This document shows positions 1-10,198 of a stretch of 64,000 nt of DNA, piece after piece (the stretch's first letter is position 1; every line of letters begins with the position of its first letter). The stretch spans positions 1 to 64,000 of the forward strand of contig WMCF01000006.1 in the NCBI GenBank assembly GCA_009792885.1, in the 5' to 3' direction. Position numbers and translations under genes: made by a program. The stretch is from Eremophila alpestris peregrina. Taxonomy: Eukaryota > Chordata > Aves > Passeriformes > Alaudidae. The notes below the pieces were generated by a model. It was given only the letters and a program-made list of their open reading frames with translations, ran no database searches and had not been told where the DNA came from.

Positions 1-547
1 TTTTTTTTTCTCCTCTTCTTGCTTTTAATATAATTTTTTCTTGCTACTAAATGGTCTAAAATACTGTGCTGCATGCAAGTTTGTGCATGTGAAGCATTGA
101 CTGTGCAAGTGATAGCAAATAATTGAAGTATGTACTGCCAAAACCCTGAGTAATTTGTATGCAATGTAAATCCATGCAATCACTTGCAGGAATCTGTCAC
201 AGGAAAAAGTAGAAGTGTCGAAGCTGTTCAGAAGCCTTTTTTATCTATCCATCTACCTATCTGTCTATTTTGACACTTTAGCTTACAGCAGTGCTCAAAA
301 TGATTGCAATACTTAAATCTGTATCTTAGCTCTTACTTTAAATCCCAGTCTTAAAAGAATGAGAACTCAGAAAAATTCCCTCCAGGCTGGTTTGACATAT
401 GGTTTTCTGACAGTATCGCCAGTGCAGCAGGGTGGAAGAAATACCAGTTAAAATAACTTTCAGAATGAATCTTGCACACACCTATTCCCACGAAGGACTC
501 CACCCAGACAAGCTTGAAAACTGGCTTATGGGAATTTTGTGTGGTTT
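1..547. other. Unassigned AT-rich sequence, no gene seen
   Basis: No recognisable repeat family or coding exon. A short degenerate tetranucleotide tract (TATC/CATC/CTGT units) lies near 240-270 and looks like a decayed microsatellite. Confidence 0.5.
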
Positions 548-1236
548 AAACTAGGCCAACTACAAGGTGCAGCATCTGGCTCAGGGCAAATCCCAGTATC
601 AGCACAGGCTGGGGATGAACAGATCAAGAGCAGCCCTGCTGAGAAGAGCAAGGGGTTGCTGGTGAATGAGAGGCTGGACATGATCCAGCCATGGACACTC
701 ACATCCTGGAAAGCCAATGGTGTCCTGGGTTGCATCCAAAGCAGGGTGGGCAGCACGGCCAGGGAGGGGATTCTGCCCCTCTGCTCTGCTCTGCTGAGTG
801 CCCATCTGGAACCCTGCATCCAGCTCTGGGGTCCCAGCGAAGGAAGGACATGGACCTGTTGGAGTGAGTCCAGAGGAGGGACACCAGGATGATTAGAGGG
901 ATGGAGAACCTCTCCTGTGAGGAAAGAGTGAGATAGTTGGCATTGTTCAGTCTGGAAAAGAGAAGGCTCTGGGGTGACCTCATTGTAGCCTTCCAGTACC
1001 TGAAGGGAACTACAGGAAAGATGGAGAGAGTCCATTTACAGGGGAACGTAGTGACAGCACAAGAGAGAATACAGTCACACTGAAAAAGAGAGTAGGTTAG
1101 GTAAGATATCAGGAAGAAATATTTTAGTGTGAGGGTGGTGAGGCACTGGAAAAAGTTGTGGATGCCCCATCCCTGGAAGTGCTCAAGGTGAGGTTGGATG
1201 GACCTCTAAGCAACCTGGCCTAATGAAATGTCCCAG
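548..1236 (+). mobile_element. CR1 LINE, 5'-truncated 3' fragment
   Basis: This fragment aligns by eye with the end of CR1 ORF2 and the start of its 3' UTR. Coding hallmarks in order are an ANGVLGCIQ-like segment (CR1: ANGILGCI), REGILPLCSALLS (CR1: REVILPLYSALV) and CIQLWGP (CR1: CVQLWAP). They are followed at nucleotide level by the ACCTGTTGGAG, GTGAGGGTGGTGAGGCACTGG and GATGCCCCATCCCTGG landmarks, some longer than the short forms given here. The reading frame is broken by stops and small indels. It ends near GCAACCTGGCCTAATG without the usual ATTCTATG tail, so the last part of the 3' UTR is missing. CR1 spreads by target-primed reverse transcription, which explains the missing 5' end. No function is expected. 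Confidence 0.9.
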
Positions 1237-2405
1237 TCCTTTCTCTCTGTATTGCATCAAACATTCTGTTTCCTTTTCCTGATGGTCCAAGACTATTTAT
1301 CACTTTATTTCAGAGAAGCATTTTCATACCTTCTCCATGACTGCTGTTCCTTTTAGAAAGGGTTTCCTGTGATTGTCAAAGCTACTTCCTTATCCTTCAA
1401 AAATTTCAAAATCATGAAATCATGCCTAGGCATCTTCTGGCTCTATCACTGTAAAATGTCACTGCTTTCTTGCACTCTTACACTTTGACTGTGAATTTCA
1501 ATATTATGGCTCTTTGGAGCAGGAGCCAGCCCTCTGCTATGGTGGCACTGCAGTTGGGATCTAGAACCATCCACAGGTGTTTAGGTAATACCACCAGCAA
1601 AAATATTATCACCGCACCTGAACCATTGTGGTGGAGTTTCTAAGGCTCCCAGAAATTAGCAGGATATCCTCTAAACCTTCACAGGCACAGAAATGTCACT
1701 GAAAATGTCACTGAAAATTTAACTTAACTGGCAATCCTACACAGGGCAAACATGCATTTGCTCCCTGGATCTCACTGAGTTTACTTTGGTCTGAACACAT
1801 GACTTACTCTGTGTACTTAATGCATTAGGAAAAGAAGACTGGTTTAGTCAGAATAAACTACGGGAGGTTGAAATGCAACAGATAAATCATCAGTAAGTAC
1901 AACTTCATATCTCATTTCCCCTAGAATAACAAATTATTCCTCATTCTCATGTGGTCTACAAAGCCTTCAAGTTGACTCCTTATGAGCCAAACTGTGACTT
2001 TCTTTCCAGTACAATTACTAATTTCTTCCTTTCTATTGTACCTGGAATGTCACCAAAATTGGTTATTCTTTTAGCAATCAGAATACTGTAGTCATAAGTA
2101 TTTACTAACTACAACACCTTAAAATTTCTTTGAGACATCGAGTCCTTACTATGCTCTAAAATTAATGAGATCACCTCCCTGCCCTAAATAGCTTTCAAGG
2201 AAATGGTCAGACAGAAGATACCACCTGCAGCAGAACAAATCAAACAAGAAAACGTTAGCAGAGGCCCCCACACCCCCTGTTTTGAACAACACATTTTGAA
2301 AGATTGACAAGGCTTCACAGAGACAGATCAGGTCAAAAACTAAATAAATTGGATTGGATAAATTGTTGGATATTTCACACCCAACCTTTTCTTCATTTTT
2401 TGGAC
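1237..2405. other. Unassigned sequence with a small tandem repeat
   Basis: I see no exon or repeat family. Near 1693-1717 a 12-base unit (ATGTCACTGAAA) occurs twice in tandem, a local replication slip. Confidence 0.45.
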
Positions 2406-2916
2406 TATCATGGTTCAACCCCAGCTGGCACCAACCAGCCACAGACTCAATTCTCCCTCAGTGAGATGGGGCACAGAATTATACAAGTGAGAAAACTGGT
2501 GGATTGGTATAAAGATAATTTAATAGGCAAAGCATGGTGTGCAGCCATTCCCATGAAAGCAGGATTCTATCACACATAAAGGCTGATAGAGGAAGAGAAA
2601 TGCCATCACTCCAAACATCCTTCCATTATTTCTTCACCCAGCTTTTTATTGATAAACATAACACCATATGGTCCTGAGTATCCCTTGGGTCAATTTCTGT
2701 CCCAGCTGTGTGTCCTCCAAACTCCTTGTGCACTCCCAGCCTCCTCACTGCTAGAGTGAGGTGAGAGGGTGAAGAGTTCTTAGCCTTGTGTAAGCCCTGC
2801 TCTGCAGTAACTAAAGCATCCCTGTGTTATCAGCTCTGTTTTCAGCACAAATCAAAAATGCGTTCCTGCAGTAGGTATTGTGAAGAAAAATAACTATTCC
2901 AGCCAAAACCAGCATA
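2406..2916 (-). mobile_element. Degraded solo LTR, avian ERVL-like
   Basis: Both ends match an LTR type common in birds: the left end reads like TGTCATGGTTCAACCCC and the right end like AGCCAAAACCAGCACA. Here the terminal TG and CA have become TA at each end. The body carries further landmarks of that family: GAGATGGGGCACAGAATT, TTTAATAGGCAAAGC, GCCATCACTCC and CCTGTGTTATCAGC. The minus orientation is inferred from a TATA-like CAATAAAAAGCTGGG near 2640-2660 and a later polyadenylation-like CCTATTAAA, both read on the minus strand. No retroviral internal region adjoins it, so it is a solo LTR left by recombination. A target-site duplication is not clear. Confidence 0.82.
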
Positions 2917-4599
2917 TTAACCAAAGGAAATAATTTTTCTTTCTCTCCAAAAACCCATTCACACTTGGCAACCAGTAGGAAAAACTAAATAACATTACAA
3001 TTAACCCCTTACTTCTTTCCATATGTAACCATAAAAAAAAAATTAATGAAGTTGTAGCTATGAGAAGCCATTCCATACAGTATAGTGCTACTAAGTTGTT
3101 CTTCACACATCAAAAAACAATTCAAAATCACATGGGTCTGATTGCCATTTGCAGAAAAGCCACTAATCGCCACTTTGGCAGTATAAAGGAGCTTTGAAGT
3201 GGGTACAAATTCTTGTTCTGCATTCTTATTAAGGCTCCTTTCATCAGTCAGAAACATCTAAAAAAAGACAATGGTCATGTCTCTAAAAACTTCCCATCTC
3301 ATTGTAAAACACACTCAAACTCATGGTAGCTGTTTATCGCAGTGTGAAATACAGTGAACTTGCAGCTCAAGAAATTGCATCAAAGTAACTGCATTTTGTC
3401 TCCTCTAGCACTTCACACTGAACTGTCTATAAAAGCAGTGATAATAGAGTTTTCAGATAAAGATGTAAAATCCTGCATCCTAATAGATTTGAATAGGTTA
3501 AATTGTTATCCCTGGGTCTGGCAGTAATGATCACTTCACTACACAAAGGCAGGTTTTTTAATAGGAAAGGGCTCTACTATTTCACCTCATTTTTAACCTT
3601 CCTGTCCCATTTCAGAAAAACAGGTATGTGTTTTAAGGAGGAATATGTGATTAAATCTCTATGAAGCAGTCCTGAATCAGAAGTATTAGTAGAGGGATAC
3701 TTCCAAAACAGATGTTGTTGATCAGGTACATGTGTGGATGTATCTGTAGATACGAGGCACACACCCGTATATGTCAAAACACTTTCAAATTATGTTGGGC
3801 ATACAGGTGAATAAAAGCTGATGTCACTGGAAACAAGTCTGAGTGTAAAAGCAAAAAAAAATGCTCTTGCAAGAATCACAGGACTGACTATGCTCTGACT
3901 CTTCTTTCATCTACCTTCATGACCTTTCCTTGGCCTATGTTCTCTAATCATCCTGTAAAAACTACCGGTCACAAAGCTCAGTGCTGCTTCCAAAGGTCTA
4001 TTAACATCCAGACTAAGTTTTTTTAGTTGTGCTGCAACCCTCTACCCCTGGTCATTTATGGCTGAGACACCACCAAAACATAGAAATATTAAACAGGAGG
4101 GGAAAATTGATTGTTTTTATATGTCCTGTACATCAGCAGTAAGACTGGTTTGGAAAACAATCTGCAATGCACCAGCCTGACATTGTACCAGGAAACCACA
4201 TGGCAAGTCCCACCCACACAAAACAGCTTGAGTTTCCTAGCATCACTTATCAAAAACAAAGAATCAATCGATTCATAAAATAAAAACAAAAACCTAACAA
4301 ATAAAACAAGAATCCCCAACAACAACAAGAAAATTCAACCACCACAAAACAAAACTGAAAGAAAACAGATGTAAATTTGAGCAGCAGTCATATTTGAACG
4401 AACCCTGACACTACGACAGTGTTTGAGAGGAAGCTCTGTCTTTGTACTCTTGCATGATGAATGGTTTTAACAAGCCTGTTTCAGACAGTAGAGGGGAGTG
4501 TTCATAAAGTCAAACAGTAGCATGGGGAGAATGCCACCAGCCAATAGGTCTAGGGACAAACAAACAAGTTACTCAACTGAGAAAATTCAGGAAATTATT
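2917..4599. other. Unassigned AT-rich sequence
   Basis: No exon, RNA gene or repeat family was recognised on either strand. ORFs here are all under 85 codons, without known motifs. The segment 4260-4360 is A/C-rich and of low complexity. Confidence 0.45.
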
Positions 4600-5678
4600 T
4601 TCCACATCTGGACTAGCCTGTCTTGCTGCATTTCTCCCCATCCTTAGCTATAGTTCCTTTGGCTAATATTAACATTTGCAGATGATCCTTCCCTAAGTGA
4701 TTATTGATTGCTCCTTTGAAAATCATCCACTCATAGCTGGCTACTTGCTGTTTCTGCCTAGCCATGTGCTATTGCTTCTGTCTGTGCAGTGGATGGGTTT
4801 CAATCTTAAGGGGTTTTTATGCTAATTTTTAGCTGCTGCCAATAAAAGGAGGGCATTTAGGCATACAAATGATAGGCTCCATTTGTAGGAATACTCTGAT
4901 ATGAATATTCTATGAACTTGCTTGTCAAGGAAATTGGTTTTGCATGAATCTTAATTTTAAGTGACTAAAGGGATAACAAATATTATCTTGGTGATTGGTT
5001 TTGTATCATTCATGCAGCTATATTTCTAGTTATAGGTCTCTGGATAACAGTGAGCAATTCATCTCCATCCAAGGAACATATGCTTCTCAAATAACACCTG
5101 TAGATTGTTATTAAAGGCAGAGTAATTGTAATTTAACCAAGCAATATGTATAAAGTTATTTTAATCTTTTCTCATAAATCACTTATCCTCGCTGTTCAAT
5201 CAATTAGGTAGAACTCCACTAAAGGCCCACTAATTTGAGAAAAATCTGCTGGTACAGAGACTTTCAGTACTTCAAAGTGCCCTCTAGATATTATTTTAGG
5301 AGTGGCAGATTGAAAAAAAGGTTTTCCCCCTAAGTAAGAGAGCTGCTCTGCACTGCTTTCTAGAAAATTTAGTTGATTAGCTCATAGCTTATCACAGCAA
5401 ATGAAATTGAGGGGAACCAGAACATTGTACTAGAAATTGTAGTCTTCCAATGCTTGCCAGTAACACAGACAATACCCAAACAGTTCCTCACTAGCTACAT
5501 GCACTGCAAATTTCAGTTCCTGGTTCCAAATTAATTGAATGAGCTTTGACTGTATATAAGTGTTCTACTGGTTAGCAGGCATCTAATCTTATTCTTAGAG
5601 AATAGTTCATCAAGATAGACTGAATAAAATTGAATGATTATTTAAACTATTCAGTCATTTTTTTCTAAATTTTGGCAG
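4600..5678. promoter_or_regulatory. Possible conserved non-coding block
   Basis: This stretch lacks recognisable repeats and has many TAAT/ATTA homeodomain-type cores and octamer-like words, for example TATGCTAAT near 4818 and TTTTGCATGAAT near 4940. Its texture resembles vertebrate conserved non-coding elements, and it lies directly upstream of the exon-like segment at 5679. This is judged by eye only; conservation itself cannot be seen from one sequence. Confidence 0.25.
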
Positions 5679-5732
5679 GCTATTCTTTACTCAGAGATTT
5701 ACGAATGCAACCTGACAAGTCTTATAGTGATG
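5679..5732 (+). other. Exon-like segment, 54 bases, gene unknown
   Basis: A T-rich tract followed by TTTTGGCAG provides a good 3' splice site ending at 5678, and GTAAGT directly follows base 5732. The 54 bases are divisible by three. Two frames are open: one starting at the first base, and one starting at the third base that reads YSLLRDLRMQPDKSYSD. The second stays open past the donor to a TAG in the presumed intron. A 9-base inverted repeat (5618-5626 and 5648-5656) lies just upstream of the acceptor. I do not recognise the peptide. Chance matches to both splice sites are expected somewhere in 64 kb, so this is a candidate only. Confidence 0.25.
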
Positions 5733-6303
5733 GTAAGTTGCTTTTAACAGCAGTGTTGAGTTACTCAGGAGAGAAATTTTAGTCCATAATTAGGGAAATA
5801 AAATTCTTCGCTGTCATAGCAGCATTGGAACATCTCACATCTTTAGTTTAAACTAAATGTGTGCCACTTATGTCATAGGAAATCTGCCTTTCAGTTTGAT
5901 CCTTCTGGATGTTTGCCAGCATTGAACTTGAGGGCTTGAAAAGTGAATCTTTTAGTGGTACATAATCCTGGCACCTGGTGTCTTTAAAACCACTGCCTGT
6001 CAAACCAGCAAGAACAGATGTTCTTGTCTGTTTGGCAGTGCTGATGCAGCAGGTTAAACTTGTCTGTATCTGTTTTTATAAGAAAGAAAATCTTTATTAT
6101 TTTTCTGATCATTATTTTTCTAAGAATCATTAATCTACTTTTCAGTTTATATAATACAGAAAATACATGAGCCCTTCTCTTTGGCCATCCACATCTTATA
6201 ATAAATGTGGTAAACACTCCTTGCAGTAATTATTCTGGGTGCTTGTAAGGAGAACTGACTTGAAATTATCTTCCACTCTTCTCTTCATTCTCCTTCTTCT
6301 TTT

Positions 6304-6305
<2 letters not shown>
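5733..6305. other. Unassigned sequence ending in a pyrimidine-rich tract
   Basis: Nothing recognised up to about 6270. From there to 6305 the plus strand is almost pure C/T (ATCTTCCACTCTTCTC and on) and runs into the T homopolymer. Confidence 0.45.

Positions 6306-6354
<49 letters not shown>
6306..6354. repeat. Poly(T) homopolymer, 49 bases
   Basis: An uninterrupted run of 49 T, flanked on the left by pyrimidine-rich sequence. On the minus strand it reads as a poly(A) preceded by GGAATAAAAGT, i.e. an AATAAA motif a few bases before the A run. It could be a simple homopolymer expansion or the tail of a retrocopied transcript. The sequence at 6361-6720, which would be the transcript body, matches nothing I recognise. 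Confidence 0.9.
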
Positions 6355-6360
<6 letters not shown>

Positions 6361-6361
<1 letters not shown>

Positions 6362-6850
6362 TTCCATCGAGTGTGGATGGACTTAGTATAACTTGTAGGT
6401 TCAGCCAAGGTTATCAGTCTAAACTATAGTCTCAATCAATTAAGAGGGTAAAATGCATAAATGTCCACCTCTGGCTAATCAAAAGCAGCTACCCTAAGAG
6501 GAGTATTAGCTATAACCATAGTGACCTACAAACACAAAGCCTCTGCACTGTCTTTAACTGTGGTATTACAGTCATCTGTAATATCAACAGCAACCTGTCT
6601 TCCTTTCCATTTATATTTTCAAGAAAAAGAAGCTTCAGCCATCTACTTCTGTTAGAAAGATGTTCCATTCCCTTGAACATACAGGTAACTCTTCCCAGCA
6701 TATGCCACTATGAATAAAGAGAATTGCACAGGAGCTATTGAGGGCAGCCACAGCTTTAATGCTTTCTTGTCTTTACAAAAACAGCAGAACCAAACCTGTT
6801 CCATTATGTTCTAAATGAATGATTGCATTTTTGTCATGTCTTCATTTAGA
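6361..6850. other. Unassigned sequence
   Basis: No exon or repeat family recognised. If the adjacent T run is a poly(A) tail, this would be the 3' end of the copied transcript on the minus strand, but no homology supports that. Confidence 0.35.
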
Positions 6851-8350
6851 AATACAGACTCATCCTGGTATCAGCTTCTGAAATCCACTGGCTCCAACAC
6901 CACCCAGCTGCTACTAAAGTTTTGTATCAAATGCACATTCATCGGGTCTATTAAAATTAATTCAACAGCACCAAAAGAAATAGCTGAAGAAATATCAGAA
7001 CCATTAACATTTCTCTCTGAGAAACGAGAAAGTGAAAAGGCAGACAAATACTTGGAATGTGGAAAAAAAGTCTGAATATTGTGCTGTTTTTAAAATAAGG
7101 AACAAAATAATAGATGGTGAACTAGATGCTCACCATTTTGAATTAAATTCCCTGCAGATTTTGTAATAAATAAATGATCTAGACACTGACAAACAGCTTG
7201 CAAAACACATGCACAATGGCTAGCATGTACTTTTCAAGAACACCTTGTGTTAAATCAGTCTAATTGTTTTCTATAAGCAAGAATACACAGACAGCAAATA
7301 CTCATGTCTGGACATGAGCTATCTGATGTTTAGGAATTTTGAACTCCAGGTAGCTCAAATGATGCTTTCACAATCAAGTTAAGAATATATGATCTAGATT
7401 TAAATATCATACTGTTTGTTGTTTTTTTTAATAATATCTTTTACCAGCAATCAAATGCAAGAATGTCTAACATAAAGTTTCACCTGAGTTTGGGTTTATC
7501 TTTCCCTTCATGACACAGATTATGAAATAGAATTTATGTTTATGAAATCTGCAAGAAATGTAAGTGGGAGTGGAGGACAGGATTAAAGTAATCTTGACAA
7601 ACTGGACACAGGGAGTAGAAATAATAAATTAAATTCAAAGGGTGATAAGGGGCAAGTTGCACACTTGTGCAGAACAATCCATTTAAACAGAATACAGAAC
7701 AACTGTTTAGGAAACACACTTCAGAGTAGGGTCTGAGATTACAGCAGATGACAGCTGAATATGAGTCAACTGTGCCACACCAGTGGAAAAAGTAGCATTG
7801 TCTCCAGGTCATATTGAAAGAATAAGAATCTGCAATTCCTGAAAGAATTTCATACTGAGGCAGCTGCAGCATTTGGATCAGTTTTGATCAAAACTTCCCA
7901 AATAAAAAAGTCCAGGAGAGAATTAGCAGAATGATGAGAAGACAGGAAATTCACCTGTCATTTGTTTAGCTCCTGGTGTGAGCTAAAATCAGGAAGATTG
8001 AAAAAAAATTGCTTTGTCTAAAGAGGAGAAGATTGAGGAAGTAGCTGATAACAAAGTCTGGCTGCCAAACAGCCAGAGAGAGAGAATAATCTGTCTTTCA
8101 TGCTAATGACAGCTAGTACAACAGATAGGAGGTTGAAATTGTACTAACAAAAATTCAAGGAGGACTTTAAAGACATTTTTGCTTGGTGAAGATAGTGAAC
8201 TGCTGAAACAAACTGCAAAGAGGAAAGGGAGAATTTGTTTAAGAATAAGCTAACTGAGCATTTGTCAAGGTACATCTTAGAGGATACAGTGGACTACCTC
8301 TCCACCTCCCACTACCAAAAATATCTTCTAGTCCTATTTTTCTGTTATAC
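6850..8350 (+). mobile_element. Ancient CR1/L3-like LINE, heavily decayed
   Basis: A nearly continuous relic of the second half of a CR1/L3-type LINE. It follows the ORF2 order: an EEISEPLTFL-like segment (about 6985-7015; CR1: ELAEVIARPLS), a TTTTTAAAATAAGGAACAAA segment (about 7086; CR1 PIFKKGNK), GGCTAGCATGTACTTTTCAA (about 7217; the QHGFVK region), TATGATCTAGAT (about 7389), then ATTATGAAATAGAATTTATG (about 7519; NDLD.GIE just before the catalytic FADD region), GGACAGGATTAAAGT (about 7575) and CTGAATATGAGTCAACTGTG (about 7756; LNMSQQC region). 3' UTR landmarks continue to about 8350, including AGTCCTATTTTTCTGTTAT (family: AGTCCTATGATTCTAT). Stops and indels run throughout, and the catalytic aspartates are lost. 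Only this order of weak matches identifies it; a profile search should confirm it. Confidence 0.75.
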
Positions 8351-10007
8351 TTTTCCCTTATTTTATTACATTTCCTTAGTCTGGATATGGATTAGACTAT
8401 TTTTTCATTTGCTGTGTAAGTGTTTTATGATATTGGCTAAATCCCATTAAATCATCCCTTAGGATGAGTTATCGATAATAGTATTAGCTTCTATAAAGTT
8501 AATAAAATGTCCATTTCTTTGAGATATGCCATTTCAGCTTTGCAGTTAACTATCCTGCATTTGAGCACTGTTGAGCCATTTACTGCTGTATCTTTGGGAT
8601 TTGACAGTTTTTATTTGATAGATGGTGATTTATTCTTTCAGCATATCAACATTATCCATTTAACTAAATAAATAATACTACGGATGAGTATTAAAATATC
8701 AATGCCTTACACTGCTGCATCAATGAAATAATACTTTCTAGCAGGCCACATTCTTGATATAAAAAAGAACAAATTATTATTATCAGTTCCAAGATTCCTA
8801 ATAATTTACAAAATATATTCTGTATTATTGTTTTTATGGGTAACTCTAACAAATTTTCAGTATTTTATGACCCAAAAGCAAACGGTAAACTACTAAATAA
8901 AGTTCATATTGTGCAATGGACATGCCAAGCTGGAAAAATATCTACCTCAAAGAAGAATTTAAAAACCAAACCTCACATTTGAGCAAGAGCTGGTGATTTA
9001 GAATAGTAAGAGATGTAGTATTGCTTCTTGTGCCAATCACTTCTTCTATTATCAGTTGTCTATTTTATTGGTACAATCACAAATCAGTGCAGAAAGGCAA
9101 TGATGCCATCAGTTATTTATGTCTATAAAAACATTACTGTAATAACTTTAAAAAGAGCTAGGTACTGGTCTCTAGGGAAAGCTGTAGAGTCTGTAGCCCA
9201 GCAAGTAAAATGTAGGCATGAGTGACACTTAGATGACCCAAAGTCTACTTATTGGTGGTTGCATCACTTACACATACAACATTAAACTCTCTTCTGAAGG
9301 TTCTCTTGAGATGGTAAAATTGTTCATGTGCAGAATTAATCTTCACTCTTTACTCCCAAAAATGGGGTGGCCAGAGCCAATTAAGCCAGTGCTTACTGAG
9401 GGTGATCCCCAGCCCTTGCAAACTCCAAAATCTTTCCTGCCCTCTGTCTGGAAGACTTCTGTTAGGCCTAGGCCCAGACTGCAGTGGAGTCCAGATTGGC
9501 AGACTTGGAACAGCGCCCTGTGACTGGCACTGGTAGCTTAACTGTGCAGTCTTTACCCCATCTCCTGTAGCACCAGTCAGGACTGGACCTGGCATCTGTT
9601 TTCTATCTCCAGACTGAATGTTTAACTCAGTTTAACTGAGGCATTCCCTGAAAAAAGAAAATGGGCATAGATATTTTACAGCCATTTGCTGTCACATATT
9701 CTCCAGAACAAGATTCCAGACACCACTGTAGTGCCACCAACTCCTTTTATTTACCTGAAGAAAACCCCAAAACACACACGGGGCTCCTCTGAAAACCTCT
9801 GATGTTCACCGCTGACTTCAAAAGAAGGTTGGGATTGTTTTATAGATCCTCTGTATCATCTTGCAATGCAGTGACCAAGTTGGAGGTGCTTGAGAGAACA
9901 CTTTAGGTCCTGCCTTGAAGAAATTATAGCAGAATAGTTATTCCAACAGTTCTGAAGCAGCAGAGGAGAATTTGCTTCCAGGATTATTCTGGTGTTATGA
10001 GTTCTTT
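8351..10007. other. Unassigned AT-rich sequence
   Basis: No recognised repeat or exon. The part from 9360 to 9600 is noticeably richer in G+C and carries overlapping ORFs on both strands (96 and 81 codons), but neither has a motif I know. It may be an old repeat. Confidence 0.4.
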
Positions 10008-10198
10008 CCCGTCAGGGTGGTGTGACACTGGAACAAGTTGCCCAGACAACCTGTGGGTACCCAGTTCCTGAAAGTACTCAAGGCCAGGCTGGATGGGACT
10101 TTGAGAAAACTGATCTAGTAGAACGTATCCCTGCCCATGGGAGGGGGTTGGAACTAAATGGTCTTTAAGGTCCCTTCCAATCCAAACCATTCTATGAT
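10008..10198 (+). mobile_element. CR1 LINE 3' end, about 190 bases
   Basis: This is a pure 3' UTR fragment. It runs from a GTCAGGGTGGTGTGACACTGG-like segment (CR1: GTGAGGGTGGTGAGGCACTGG) through AAGGCCAGGCTGGATGGG and GGGTTGGAACTAAATGG to TCCAAACCATTCTATGATCC. The ending has one full ATTCTATG unit and a decayed second one. Confidence 0.92.

Noticed and set aside
6196..6408. Minus-strand ORF with a poly-lysine run
   Set aside because: It is the poly(T) tract read as AAA codons.
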